NCBI RefSeq assembly: GCF_001953975.1
Contig: NZ_MBEJ01000078.1
Location: forward strand, 1 to 64,000
Source of the DNA: Mycobacterium sp. NS-7484
Lineage (GTDB): Bacteria; Actinomycetota; Actinomycetes; Mycobacteriales; Mycobacteriaceae
DNA: 64,000 nt
Reading direction: 5' to 3'
Part shown: one piece after another, positions 47,112-55,624 of the stretch
Numbering within the stretch: the first letter of the stretch is position 1
How the letters are laid out: each line of letters starts with the position of its first letter
Notes under the pieces: model-generated
The model's input: the letters and a program-made list of their open reading frames with translations, nothing else
What the model was told of the DNA's origin: nothing
Databases searched by the model: none
Translations under genes and position numbers: made by a program

Positions 47112-48665
47112 CTACTTCTTGGTGTCCTTTGCCTCTGGGCGCGCACGACGGCCGATGACCGCCTCGGTGTAGGCGCGGTCCTCCTTATAGAGATCCTCGT
47201 CCTCCGAAAGGTTCGGATTGCGACGCTTTTCCTTGCCCTGGCCTTGACCGTGGCCGCCGCCCATACCACCCATGCCGCCGCCCATACCACCCATACCGGC
47301 ACCGCCCGGGGCGCCAGCGGGTCCGGCGCCGACGCCGCGGGCGCTAGCCGGAGATGCCGCGACAGTTTCTGCGCCGACGGCGGGGCCGAGTGGCCCAGCG
47401 GGCATACCGCCACCGCCGCCACCCATACCTCCGCCGCCACCACCGGCACTGGCCGGCTTGAGGCTGGGTTCCTCTAGACCACCCGGCATCTCGGGCATGC
47501 CTTCGGTTCCCTTCGGAAGGCCACCCGACGGAGCGCCACCAGACGGCGCGCCGCCCGATGGCGCGCCACCGCCGGAGGGTGCGCCGCCACTCGGTGAACC
47601 TCCCGAACCCTCACCCGCCGACGGTTCAGCGCTGGCGGGTGACATCGAGGGCATCTCAGGCATCGGCGGCATCTCGGGCACAGCGCCTCCTCCCGGCGGA
47701 GGGCTACCGCCGGGCGGGGGGCCGCCACCCAGCGGTGGGGTGACGCCGGGTGGATTACCGCCAGGGCTTGTCGATGGCAACCCGCGAATTGACGGCGGCT
47801 TACCCGGCCTTATCTCCTGGAGACCGGCGCCATTCGCGTACTCAATCATCGCCTGCTCCGAACGCGCCTGAAAATACGCGTACAGACCCCCTTTTCCAAC
47901 GGCTCCAATCGGCGTCATTACTGCCAATGTAGGGACGCTGTCGTATGTCGCCACATCGTCCATCGTGGGGTGATCCGCGACCAGTTTCTCGTGCGCGGCG
48001 ATTAACTTGTCCACCTGCTGGACCAATCTCCCACACTCGTCGGCCATGTCGCCCCACCAGCTACCCAGGAGACGCATAGCCTGCGTATATGCCTCGGCTG
48101 CAGTACCCTTCCCGTCCGGCGCAACGAAATCTTTTGCATGCGTCGGAAGCCATGTCTTATAGCTCTCCCAGTCATCCCGAAAACGCTTTAGCTCCGACGC
48201 GGCCGTATCCCCCGAATGGATGGCTTTCGCCACCGTTCGCCAATCGTTGAAGAAATCCCATTCCCCTGCGGGGGGGTACGGTATATCCACAATAGCCGGA
48301 GCGGCGAGCATATCTACTGCGCTTGGAACCACGGTCTCGACCTCGTGCGATGGCCGAGCACGGTCGCGGTCGCTGTGCATCTGCTTGTCGAATGCTTCCT
48401 TCGACTGGCTGACAACCTTGTCGAAGGTATCGGCCGCGGCACGGAGGGCCGACCCCATCCGTTTCGACTCGATATCCCCGGCGTCGAGCATCCCTTTCAA
48501 TGTGTCCGACGACGCTTGAAGTTGATTTATCGCAGCTTGGGTGATGGCCAGATCATTGGGTGCCCCCGGCGCGGATACTCCAGTTGACGCTGACGCCGGA
48601 AACTCTTCAACTTTCGCGGCCGCTTGCTTCATTCCGTCGGATGTCCACCCCAACTCCTCTGCCAC
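47112..48665 (-). CDS. espB: ESX-1 substrate EspB
   Basis: 517 aa from GTG 48665, with GGAGG 10 bases upstream. The helical PE/PPE-like N-terminal domain (1 to about 280) is recognisable from GSALRAAADTFDKV, then a Pro/Gly-rich region and the C-terminal signature EDLYKEDRAYTEAVIGRRAR that defines EspB. MycP1 processes EspB in M. tuberculosis. Positions aligning with the YxxxD motif read FDKVV and those aligning with WxG read PDGKG, so both secretion motifs appear lost. It is last in the leftward run espJ, membrane protein, espK, espB, opposite in strand to M. tuberculosis relative to eccE1. Confidence 0.88.
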   Translation of the reverse strand: MAEELGWTSDGMKQAAAKVEEFPASASTGVSAPGAPNDLAITQAAINQLQASSDTLKGMLDAGDIESKRMGSALRAAADTFDKVVSQSKEAFDKQMHSDRDRARPSHEVETVVPSAVDMLAAPAIVDIPYPPAGEWDFFNDWRTVAKAIHSGDTAASELKRFRDDWESYKTWLPTHAKDFVAPDGKGTAAEAYTQAMRLLGSWWGDMADECGRLVQQVDKLIAAHEKLVADHPTMDDVATYDSVPTLAVMTPIGAVGKGGLYAYFQARSEQAMIEYANGAGLQEIRPGKPPSIRGLPSTSPGGNPPGVTPPLGGGPPPGGSPPPGGGAVPEMPPMPEMPSMSPASAEPSAGEGSGGSPSGGAPSGGGAPSGGAPSGGAPSGGLPKGTEGMPEMPGGLEEPSLKPASAGGGGGGMGGGGGGMPAGPLGPAVGAETVAASPASARGVGAGPAGAPGGAGMGGMGGGMGGMGGGHGQGQGKEKRRNPNLSEDEDLYKEDRAYTEAVIGRRARPEAKDTKK

Positions 48666-48886
48666 AGCTAGTCATCCTCCCTATGCCGATGACGCCGACC
48701 GACCGTCCCACGCGCCCCTCACGAAAAACGAAATGTCGGCCGAACAAGCCATACCGCTTTCTCGCGACAATCATAAGGGCCCGTCAGGGGCATGCAATGC
48801 GGCACTTTCTGTCCGCTCGACCTCAGCCGACGTTGCTACGCATGGCTTTGCTAGACGCCGTCAATCCTGGCGCGAACAGTGGCAAT

Positions 48887-51322
48887 CTACTCCGCGATCG
48901 CGTCAGCAACCAGCTGTCCGACGTGCTGCCAGTAGATGAAGTCGGCAACGGCCCGGCGTTGCCCGGGTCCGTCGCCGACGGCGTGTGCCTCATAGACGGC
49001 CCACTCCTGGGCATGCTCTGCATACGCCAAGAATGCCTGTAGGTGCACCTGACCGCGGTTGGAGGCGCCGCTGAACAACGGCTGCCACACCTTGTCCCAC
49101 AAGTCCGATCGGCGGTCCTCGGGCGGATTCGTATCAACCGGCGCCGGCGGGAGAATCTTCACCAGGTCGCCATCACCGATTTGCGCCAGTCGACCGCTGA
49201 TCTGCGGGGAAATGACCTGCAGACGGTCACGGCCAGCCATCTTCCCTTTCGCCGGAATGTCCTCTGGCGCCAAAACTTCCTGGTGCACGCCGGAATCGGC
49301 GTTGGTGAACTGGTGCTCAAGCGCAATCACCGCTCGCAAGGTCGTGTCATTCTCCTGCGCCCAACGCTGGACTGCCAGAATCGGATACGTGGCCCAGGTG
49401 GCGCGCTCGGCAGGCGAGATCGACTCATCTGCGGAGACCATTACCACCTGATCGGGCAGATTGACTTGCGCGGGGAAGTAACCCAGCCCGTAGTTGTTGG
49501 CCACCGCGATTCGCCCGTCCACGGTGACCGCCGTGATCCAGAAGAAGTTGAAGTCTTCGACGTTGGCCATATCAGGAGCGTTGAGCGCCGCAGCGATCCT
49601 ACGGGCCAACTCCAAGGGACCCGAGCCGGTCCGCTTCGCTGCGTTCTGTGCGGCATCGCGTTCAGCCCGCGCGGCCGACACCGGAATAGGCGCAACCTGG
49701 GCGCCGCCAGCGATGTTCGCCGGCTGCACGGGTCCGGGAGGCGGAGCAGCTGCCGCCGGCGGCGGAACCGGTGCAGCAGGAGGCGCCGTCGGCGGCGGAC
49801 CCAACGGTGGCGAACCCATCGGCATTCCGCCACCCATGCCCATTCCGCCGCCTGATGCCGGAGCCTGCACCGGCGCGGCAGGAGCCTGTGCACTGCTGAC
49901 GGATGTCGACGCAGCGCCTGTGCTGGCTGGGGCCATGGTGTCGCCGGCCGGCACCGTGGGAGACGGGGCTAATGGAGGTGGAGCGCTGCCGCCCGCGGAC
50001 GCGCTGTGAACCGGGGTTCCCGCTGAATCCGCAAGCCCCTGCGAGAATTGCTGCAGCGGATCCACAGGCGCACGACCGGCGAGCGCCTCAGCACCTGCTG
50101 CTGCCTTCGACGGGTCCAAGCCACTGCCTGCACCCGATGCTGCGGAAGCTGCACTGCTCAATGGGCTGCTCGCTCCGCTAGCGGCGCTGGACCCACCACC
50201 AGCTCCACCGAGGCTTGGAGCCCCCGGCGCTGCGGGGATAGACGGAGACATTGGGCTCGCGGGTGATTTCGTGCCAGATCCTGGCGGGGTGACGCTCGGC
50301 GCGACAAACGCGGGTGCGCCCGCAATTGGCGTGTCCTGACCAGTCGAATCTGCAGCCCCATAATCTACCGCCGCCGCAGGGTCTGGGCCACCGTCGACGG
50401 GTGCCGCCGCTTTTGGCGTGTCCTGACCAGTCGAATCTGCAGCCCCATAATCTACCGCCGCCGCAGGGTCTGGGCCACCATCGACGGGTGCCGCCGCTTT
50501 TGGCGTGTCCTGACCAGTCGAATCCGCAGCCCCATAATCCACCGCGGCCGGATCCTCAGAACTTCCGGGTGTCTTATCCTCGCCATCCGAGTTCTCCGGG
50601 TTTTGGCCACTCATAAATGAAGCAGACCCCGGACGACCCGAACCCGAACCCGACGACTCCCCATTGGATTCCGGCGAACCAGGAGATTCCGTGCCGTTAT
50701 CGAGTGGTGTGGCGGCAGGACCATCAGATGACGGAGGCACGTCCGCTTTGGTTCCTCCGACTAGGCTGGCGGCCAGATCGGAAAGAAATTGCTTGTTGGC
50801 ACGATAGGCTTGCTCGGCAATGTCCTGCGCCTTATCGGAAGCGTCCTCCCCCTTGTCGGTCGCCTCGTTCAGGAGATCCGTAATCTCCCGATCTTTAGTC
50901 ATAGAAAAATCGTAAATTGCCTTTTTCGCCATCATGGCGGTCAACCGAGCGGTGCCGCACCATTCCATGGCATCAGTCAGTTGCTGTTGGATCTGCTGCA
51001 TCGCCTCGCTGTGCTGCTGGGCCTTAGTCCCAGCTGCCGTCGCACTGTCGCCCACCCACACGAGTTCCCCGTTGAAAATATTTGCGTGTGTCGCATCCCA
51101 CCCCATACGGGCAAGAGTGACTGCCACTTGCAGTGCGCCCAGCATGGCTTTTCGCTGATCGAACACCGATTCATCAAAATCCGGCCATGCGTCCGGGCCA
51201 GTCATAATATCGAGATATTTTCCCGTCGGCTTGCTAATCGTAGACTCGCCCAGCATTGCAAGGCCCATGAGATCGGTAGGAAGCACCGGACCACCGTTCA
51301 CAGGATTGGAAACCGCGTTCAC
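48887..51322 (-). CDS. espK: ESX-1 secretion-associated protein EspK
   Basis: About 811 aa from GTG 51322, which overlaps the upstream stop as GTGA; TTG 51343 would add seven residues. An N-terminal helical PPE-like domain with WVGDSATAAG and AMEWCGTARLTAMMAKKA (1-200) is followed by a 330-residue Pro/Ala/Ser/Gly-rich linker including a 29-residue tandem repeat. A folded C-terminal domain (about 590-811: FNFFWITAVTVDGRIAVAN, WAQENDTTLRAVIALEHQF) completes it. M. tuberculosis EspK is about 729 aa and binds EspB for delivery to EccCb1. espB follows after 221 bases without a visible gene. Confidence 0.85.
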   Translation of the reverse strand: MNAVSNPVNGGPVLPTDLMGLAMLGESTISKPTGKYLDIMTGPDAWPDFDESVFDQRKAMLGALQVAVTLARMGWDATHANIFNGELVWVGDSATAAGTKAQQHSEAMQQIQQQLTDAMEWCGTARLTAMMAKKAIYDFSMTKDREITDLLNEATDKGEDASDKAQDIAEQAYRANKQFLSDLAASLVGGTKADVPPSSDGPAATPLDNGTESPGSPESNGESSGSGSGRPGSASFMSGQNPENSDGEDKTPGSSEDPAAVDYGAADSTGQDTPKAAAPVDGGPDPAAAVDYGAADSTGQDTPKAAAPVDGGPDPAAAVDYGAADSTGQDTPIAGAPAFVAPSVTPPGSGTKSPASPMSPSIPAAPGAPSLGGAGGGSSAASGASSPLSSAASAASGAGSGLDPSKAAAGAEALAGRAPVDPLQQFSQGLADSAGTPVHSASAGGSAPPPLAPSPTVPAGDTMAPASTGAASTSVSSAQAPAAPVQAPASGGGMGMGGGMPMGSPPLGPPPTAPPAAPVPPPAAAAPPPGPVQPANIAGGAQVAPIPVSAARAERDAAQNAAKRTGSGPLELARRIAAALNAPDMANVEDFNFFWITAVTVDGRIAVANNYGLGYFPAQVNLPDQVVMVSADESISPAERATWATYPILAVQRWAQENDTTLRAVIALEHQFTNADSGVHQEVLAPEDIPAKGKMAGRDRLQVISPQISGRLAQIGDGDLVKILPPAPVDTNPPEDRRSDLWDKVWQPLFSGASNRGQVHLQAFLAYAEHAQEWAVYEAHAVGDGPGQRRAVADFIYWQHVGQLVADAIAE
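50331..50548. repeat. 87-bp in-frame tandem repeat in espK
   Basis: Units begin at 50331, 50418 and 50505 (each starting GTGTCCTGACCAGTCGAAT), nearly identical, with the third truncated. On the coding strand they encode AAVDYGAADSTGQDTP then KAAAPVDGGPDPA, 29 residues per unit. The near-identity of copies points to recent expansion and probable length variation between strains. Confidence 0.92.
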
Positions 51323-52518
51323 GATGCCGCCTTGCACGCCCAATTGATCGCGTTTGCGACGGATGTCGCCTGGGAAACCATATAGCTGACGTTCGAGTTA
51401 TAGGTCGGAATCGCCTGGACATACGCCCGCATGTATTGCGCCGCGAATACTGCGAAGTCTTCCCAGATCGGGTTGCTGCTGCCTCTGCCCAGACGTTCCA
51501 TATCGTCAGCATAAATTGTCATCACAGGGCCCACAGCATCCATGATGGCCCTCTGCTCCGACGTCCATTCCGCAACTGAAAGTTTAGAATCGGTTCCACG
51601 CCACGCCGTAGTATTGTCATTGAACCGCGCCACCATCGGAATCCAATCGCCACATTGGTGACTGTTATCCGACAAAAATCGCACGGGCACTTGCTTTCCA
51701 TCGCCCTCTGGCCGATTTACCTCGGACGGGGGGGCTGGCACGTCTACTAATGGAGCCGTTTGTTGCGCAGCATGGAAGTAGATCGCATCGCACACCCGAA
51801 TCAACGCGCCAGTAAATTTGTTTGACGCGGCAACTAGTTCGTTATCTGCAGTTGAGTATGTTGGAATCGAGTCTATGACCGCTTGGGCATATGCGTTGAA
51901 TTGGCCGTAGAGTTCACGCATCACCCTGTGGGGTGTCTTCTTGGCAAGGTTAGCCACTTTGGGGATTACGCTTGCAAGTACTTCCGCCTGTTTATTAAAC
52001 ACCTCTCGCTGTTCCTGCGACCACTCTGCCGCCGGCACAGAATAATCTTGCTTATTCCATCCCGGGACAGCCGCATCCATCTCATGCGAGATCTTTGTCC
52101 ATGCTTCACACGTGGGGTCTTCGGTAACGATATTCACCGGCCCGGTGTCGTTGGCACTAGCGAACTCGGAGGCACCGTTGGCGGTGTTGGACTGGCCGTT
52201 ACCCCCACCCGAATCGGGCCGAAGAACAAGCACAGTGCCGACCACGCTGACAGCAATGACCGCGACAAGCGCCAGTCCGATCAGAATCCACTTGCCCTTG
52301 CCACCACCGTTATTCGACGGTTGCGGAGGGCCGCCTACCCACGGCTGCTGTGGCCAGGGCGCTCCAGGCTGCCCATACTGCGGGCCACCCTGCGGATGTC
52401 CGGCCGGACCACCACCGTATGGCTGCTGGGCACCAGGACCTTGCGGCGGCCCACCCCATTGCGGCCCACCACCCTCGGAGGGCTGTGAACCATACGGACC
52501 CTGGGGAGGAAGCGTCAT
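51319..52518 (-). CDS. Membrane protein with duplicated extracytoplasmic domain, ESX-1 island
   Basis: 399 aa from ATG 52518, seven bases after GAAGG. A Pro/Gly/Gln-rich cytoplasmic N-terminus (1-72) leads to one membrane helix (KWILIGLALVAVIAVSVVGT). The outside part has two related units: CEAWTKISHEMD..EWSQEQREVF..QFNAYAQAVIDSIPTYS, and CGDWIPMVARFN..EWTSEQRAIM..QYMRAYVQAIPTYN, each ending near a conserved Cys (VCDAI, ACKAA). The paired cysteines suggest one disulfide per unit. It lies between espJ and espK in one operon. I do not know a characterised homologue. Confidence 0.75.
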   Translation of the reverse strand: MTLPPQGPYGSQPSEGGGPQWGGPPQGPGAQQPYGGGPAGHPQGGPQYGQPGAPWPQQPWVGGPPQPSNNGGGKGKWILIGLALVAVIAVSVVGTVLVLRPDSGGGNGQSNTANGASEFASANDTGPVNIVTEDPTCEAWTKISHEMDAAVPGWNKQDYSVPAAEWSQEQREVFNKQAEVLASVIPKVANLAKKTPHRVMRELYGQFNAYAQAVIDSIPTYSTADNELVAASNKFTGALIRVCDAIYFHAAQQTAPLVDVPAPPSEVNRPEGDGKQVPVRFLSDNSHQCGDWIPMVARFNDNTTAWRGTDSKLSVAEWTSEQRAIMDAVGPVMTIYADDMERLGRGSSNPIWEDFAVFAAQYMRAYVQAIPTYNSNVSYMVSQATSVANAINWACKAAS

Positions 52519-52551
52519 CACCAAACCTTCACGTCAAGAGCACTTAATCGG

Positions 52552-53349
52552 TCACAACAACACTGAAGGATCAACCGGCGGCCTCGGCCGCTGGACGGGC
52601 GCAGCCTCTACCGTCGGGCCAGAAGGTGCAGGAGCCGCCGGCGATTCGGCTACCGGAGCTCGCTCCGCCGCACCGTCGGGTGCGGCCGCGTCCTCTCGCT
52701 GCTCATCCGAATCCTTCTGCTCGTCCCGATCCTCGCGCTCATCCCGGTCGTCGCGATTTTCGTCATCCGAGGCGGCGGACTGCTCAGTATCTGACTTCGG
52801 CCCAGTGGCACCGGTTCCCGAACCGTCTGCCCCCGTAGCACCGCCTTGGCCGAGTCCGCCGCCCATCTGACCGAGTTGCTGCACACCCTGCATGATGGTC
52901 TGCGGAATCTGCCCCAACTGCTGAGCCATCTGCATTGGGATTTGACCCAACTGCTGAGCCATCTGCATCGGCATCTGCATCATCTGACCGAACTGGCCCA
53001 TTGCATCCGTCGCCCCGCCGCCGGCGCTCCCGCTTGAGGTGCCGAACTGCGAGTCGAACTCGGCCAACCGAGCTTTGAGGTCGGTATGCGCCTGCTGATC
53101 GGTCTGCTCATACCGATCAGCTGCCACGCCGATATTGGTGGCGGTCGTCCGCGCATCATTCCTGGTGGTTGGCAAAGACTGCTGCAACGGCGCTTCGATC
53201 TCGTTAGTGCGACTCGTCAACGCCTGCGCCAATCGATCCTCACCAAGCGACGGGAACGCACTGGGTGCATCTGGGAGCGCGTCGGCAGCATCCTTAAAAC
53301 CCAAACTGCCCGCCCGCAGTTCTGCGACGTTGACCCGCATCTCGGTCAT
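52552..53349 (-). CDS. espJ: ESX-1 secretion-associated protein EspJ
   Basis: 265 aa. The N-terminal helical domain (1-100) has the EspJ layout: MTEMRVNVAELRAG, LQQSLPTTRNDARTTATNI and AADRYEQTDQQAH with the YxxxD secretion motif. A Met/Gln/Gly-rich middle has two copies of MQMAQQLGQIP, and an Asp/Glu/Arg-rich stretch and Pro-rich tail follow. M. tuberculosis EspJ is 280 aa, placed directly after eccD1; here about 4 kb separates them. The start overlaps a small upstream ORF by TGATG. Confidence 0.8.
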   Translation of the reverse strand: MTEMRVNVAELRAGSLGFKDAADALPDAPSAFPSLGEDRLAQALTSRTNEIEAPLQQSLPTTRNDARTTATNIGVAADRYEQTDQQAHTDLKARLAEFDSQFGTSSGSAGGGATDAMGQFGQMMQMPMQMAQQLGQIPMQMAQQLGQIPQTIMQGVQQLGQMGGGLGQGGATGADGSGTGATGPKSDTEQSAASDDENRDDRDEREDRDEQKDSDEQREDAAAPDGAAERAPVAESPAAPAPSGPTVEAAPVQRPRPPVDPSVLL

Positions 53350-53468
53350 CAGACACCCCCATCAAGTAGACGCGAGGAACTCACGGCCACGCGCACCAGC
53401 CGCCGGAGGTCAATGTCCAACGGCGAGGTGCGACCGCCAAAACCCATCATTCCAGCGACGACCGTCAT
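53349..53468 (-). CDS. Candidate 39-aa ORF translationally coupled to espJ
   Basis: ATG 53468 has GAGGGG a few bases upstream and the frame closes at a TGA that shares its A with the espJ ATG (TGATG). The peptide begins MTVVAGMMGFGGRTSP and has a basic centre, DIDLRRLVRVAVSS. A TATAGAT box at 53531-53537 could be its -10. Coupling and the ribosome site argue for translation; the lack of any recognised homologue argues for caution. Confidence 0.42.
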   Translation of the reverse strand: MTVVAGMMGFGGRTSPLDIDLRRLVRVAVSSSRLLDGGV

Positions 53469-53608
53469 GGGCCCCTCTACCACTAGTCCAGAAAAATGCT
53501 ACCCGAGGCCAGGCCAGGTCTCGGGCACGAATCTATAGAGGTCAGTGCTCACCGCACCCAGTTACCTCACGCTCGTGCAAACGGTCTCGGTTGCCCAGTG
53601 ATAGCAAG

Positions 53609-54205
53609 TCAGGCGTGCTGTTCGGAGTGGCGCGCGATGAGTGCAAGTTCGGCCTCACCGGCCTGTTCCGGGGTCGCGTAGGGCATGTTGGTACCCACGA
53701 AGTCTCGTGCCTCACGGAAGTCCATGCCCTGTTCGACGAGCATGTTCACCACCCTGATGTGCACCACCGCGGTCGCGCGCTTGGCTGCCACGCCAGCCAC
53801 GAACCGGACCTCGTCGGCCAACTGAGCCTCCGTCAACATCGTCACCTTCGGATCCAAATCCACCCGGGCAACCGAGCCATTGAGGTAGGCGGCAACGGTG
53901 ACAGTTCCCGGTGGGTTGACAGCCTGGACGACCGGAATCTGCTCTTCATCTTCGGGTTCCGCCTCGCCGTCGCTCGCCTCAAATCCGTCGTCCTCGAAGT
54001 CCTCGACTTCGTGGCTGGCGTAGTCGTGGACTGCTTCAAAGCCGTCGTCATGCAAGCCGACCTGGCAGGCGTCGTCCAGGGCGTAATCCGGTAGCACGTC
54101 GAGATCGGAGCTGTCGTCATCGATCACTGGAGTGTCGAAGTCGAGCGCATCGAGTCCGCTGTCGTCCTCGGTGTCGTCCCAATTGTCCGAACCATCAGGC
54201 GTCAT
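53609..54205 (-). CDS. EspD/EspH-like ESX-1 secretion-associated protein, cassette B
   Basis: 198 aa. Strongly acidic N-terminal half (DDSGLDALDFDTPVIDDDSS), then VVQAVNPPGTVTVAAYLNGS, MLTEAQLADEVRFVAGVAAK and ATPEQAGEAELALIARHSEQ. The sequence order is that of EspD/EspH. It is third in the cassette, 50 bases after the EspC/F-like gene, reproducing the espA-espC-espD or espE-espF-espH gene order. The paralogue in cassette A ends SARHSEHRE, close to ARHSEQHA here. Confidence 0.82.
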   Translation of the reverse strand: MTPDGSDNWDDTEDDSGLDALDFDTPVIDDDSSDLDVLPDYALDDACQVGLHDDGFEAVHDYASHEVEDFEDDGFEASDGEAEPEDEEQIPVVQAVNPPGTVTVAAYLNGSVARVDLDPKVTMLTEAQLADEVRFVAGVAAKRATAVVHIRVVNMLVEQGMDFREARDFVGTNMPYATPEQAGEAELALIARHSEQHA

Positions 54206-54255
54206 GTGTCAGTCATACCAATTGCAGCGCACCGTTCGATACCCGTCAGCCACGG

Positions 54256-54576
54256 TCACCGTGGATGCATTTCTTTGTCCAGCCACCCTCCGGCTTGGCA
54301 GTCCGTCTGGTCGTATCCCGACGCAGCGACGTTCAGTTTCTCCGACAGATCCTCCGACACAGAGGCCATCGCCGCACATGCAGCCTCGCGGGCACTGTTG
54401 GCGAAAGCCAAGGCGGTGATACTCACCGCGCAGACCGGCCCATGATTGACCATCATGGAGGCACTGACGCCATCAGTCACCTGAGATACCTGCTCGAGAT
54501 AGTCCTTCACCGTGCTCTGCCCGTCGGCGAGTGCTCGGACATGCGCCGTAGTGACGCCAAGCATCCCCTCAGACAT
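54256..54576 (-). CDS. EspC/EspF-like ESX-1 secretion-associated protein
   Basis: 106 aa, the size of EspC and EspF (103 aa). Helical hairpin pattern: GMLGVTTAHVRALADGQS, VSASMMVNHGPVCAVSITAL, then LSEKLNVAASGYDQTD with the YxxxD export motif. The HG....C and YxxxD positions match EspC. It overlaps the upstream EspA/E-like gene by eight bases in another frame. The equivalent in cassette A is fused to its partner. EspC forms filaments in M. tuberculosis; that role here is inference. Confidence 0.84.
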   Translation of the reverse strand: MSEGMLGVTTAHVRALADGQSTVKDYLEQVSQVTDGVSASMMVNHGPVCAVSITALAFANSAREAACAAMASVSEDLSEKLNVAASGYDQTDCQAGGWLDKEMHPR

Positions 54577-55507
54577 TGATCGATCCCTCTCCGGTTCCTG
54601 TCGATGCGCCGCCGGACGGTGACCATGGCCGTGACCTCGTACTTCCCCCGGGCGGCGATATGAGCGCCGGCGGTGCCGCCGTGGGCTTGGCGCCGGCGGC
54701 GACCTCTCGGTAGGCGCTGGCGGCTTGCTGGAATTTCTGCGCATTCCCTAACGTCAGCGCCTCCATCGTCCCGAACGCGCCTAACGCGATGGGCATAGCT
54801 CCCGCTACTGCACCGAGCTCGAACGCCATCTGATTCGCCGGGCCCGTAGGGGGAATCTTTCCGATGACAATCGCAATCGGAATCATGACGGTCAGGGACG
54901 TCGCGACGATATCGAGGGCGTCCCGCGTGTTTTTTATCTGCTCCGCCTCGTCAGCGATGATGCCCTTCACTTCGGCATCAATTTTGCTCATCGTTGCAGC
55001 GCGTTCCTGCTGCCGCTCATTCTGAGCCGCGTAGGCCTCTGATCCACTGCTACGCCACTGCTCGGTGGGCTTAGTCTGGTCCAATGCGTTTGAGATCTGA
55101 TTGAAGCCATCAGCCCCCTTCGCAAACCGGTCACCGGTCTCCGGATCTCCCACACCGCACATCAACTGCAACCCATTGATGGCCAGAAGGGCCGCGCCGA
55201 TAATGGGCGTGCCGAGCCCCTTCATCTGGCGCGCCGGGCTGTACGCGGATTTCAATCCGGGAGTTGACTCGCCGAACACCTTCAGATTCTGTGGAAGTTT
55301 ATTGACGAATTTATCTCCGTATTTCGCAATACCGAGCTCCCCCACCATTTGGGTAGCGCCAATACCGTCTGCGACCAGACCTGCCTTGGCCAGAAATACA
55401 CTTCCCGGGTCATCTGAGCCTAACGCATCCAAGTGCTCATAAGCCCCCTTGGCGGCGAAGGTATATTCGGCGAACGATTTCACCGAATCCAGGTTTAGCA
55501 GGCCCAT
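54569..55507 (-). CDS. EspA/EspE-like ESX-1 secretion-associated protein
   Basis: 312 aa, ATG 55507 preceded by GAGGAAGG. The EspA/EspE core is visible in PIIGAALLAINGLQLMCGVGD, WRSSGSEAYAAQNERQQE and EQIKNTRDALDIVATSLTVM, aligning with the EspA W...AADKYAGKN..QANAVQTTRDIL segment. WxG reads WRS, so its Gly is missing. The last 40 residues are Pro/Ser/Gly-rich and are absent from the fused cassette A homologue. It is first gene of the cassette and faces the membrane-protein pair. Confidence 0.82.
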   Translation of the reverse strand: MGLLNLDSVKSFAEYTFAAKGAYEHLDALGSDDPGSVFLAKAGLVADGIGATQMVGELGIAKYGDKFVNKLPQNLKVFGESTPGLKSAYSPARQMKGLGTPIIGAALLAINGLQLMCGVGDPETGDRFAKGADGFNQISNALDQTKPTEQWRSSGSEAYAAQNERQQERAATMSKIDAEVKGIIADEAEQIKNTRDALDIVATSLTVMIPIAIVIGKIPPTGPANQMAFELGAVAGAMPIALGAFGTMEALTLGNAQKFQQAASAYREVAAGAKPTAAPPALISPPGGSTRSRPWSPSGGASTGTGEGSINV

Positions 55508-55535
55508 TAATCCCCACCTTCCTCTTGACTACGTA

Positions 55536-55563
55536 ACCCTAACAGGGTCTCGGCCACCGTCCA
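55536..55563 (-). promoter_or_regulatory. Conserved cassette promoter, copy B
   Basis: On the minus strand TGGACG, a 16-base spacer and TAGGGT, 29 bases upstream of the EspA/E-like start. Element order, spacing and neighbouring bases match copy A at 46176-46203. The divergent membrane-protein gene begins 62 bases to the right. Confidence 0.55.
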
Positions 55564-55624
55564 TGCGCCATTTTTGGCCAGCTGGCGGCCCTCAACTGAC
55601 GCCCAAGCCCAGTAGACTGCCGCC

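Noticed and set aside
46883..47449. 188-codon minus-strand frame over the espB 3' end
   Set aside because: Out of phase with espB, composition Arg/Pro/Ala-rich; the credible frame past the stop is a different one.
50331..50548. CRISPR-like spaced repeats
   Set aside because: Repeats are contiguous 87-bp coding units in frame with no spacers and no cas genes.
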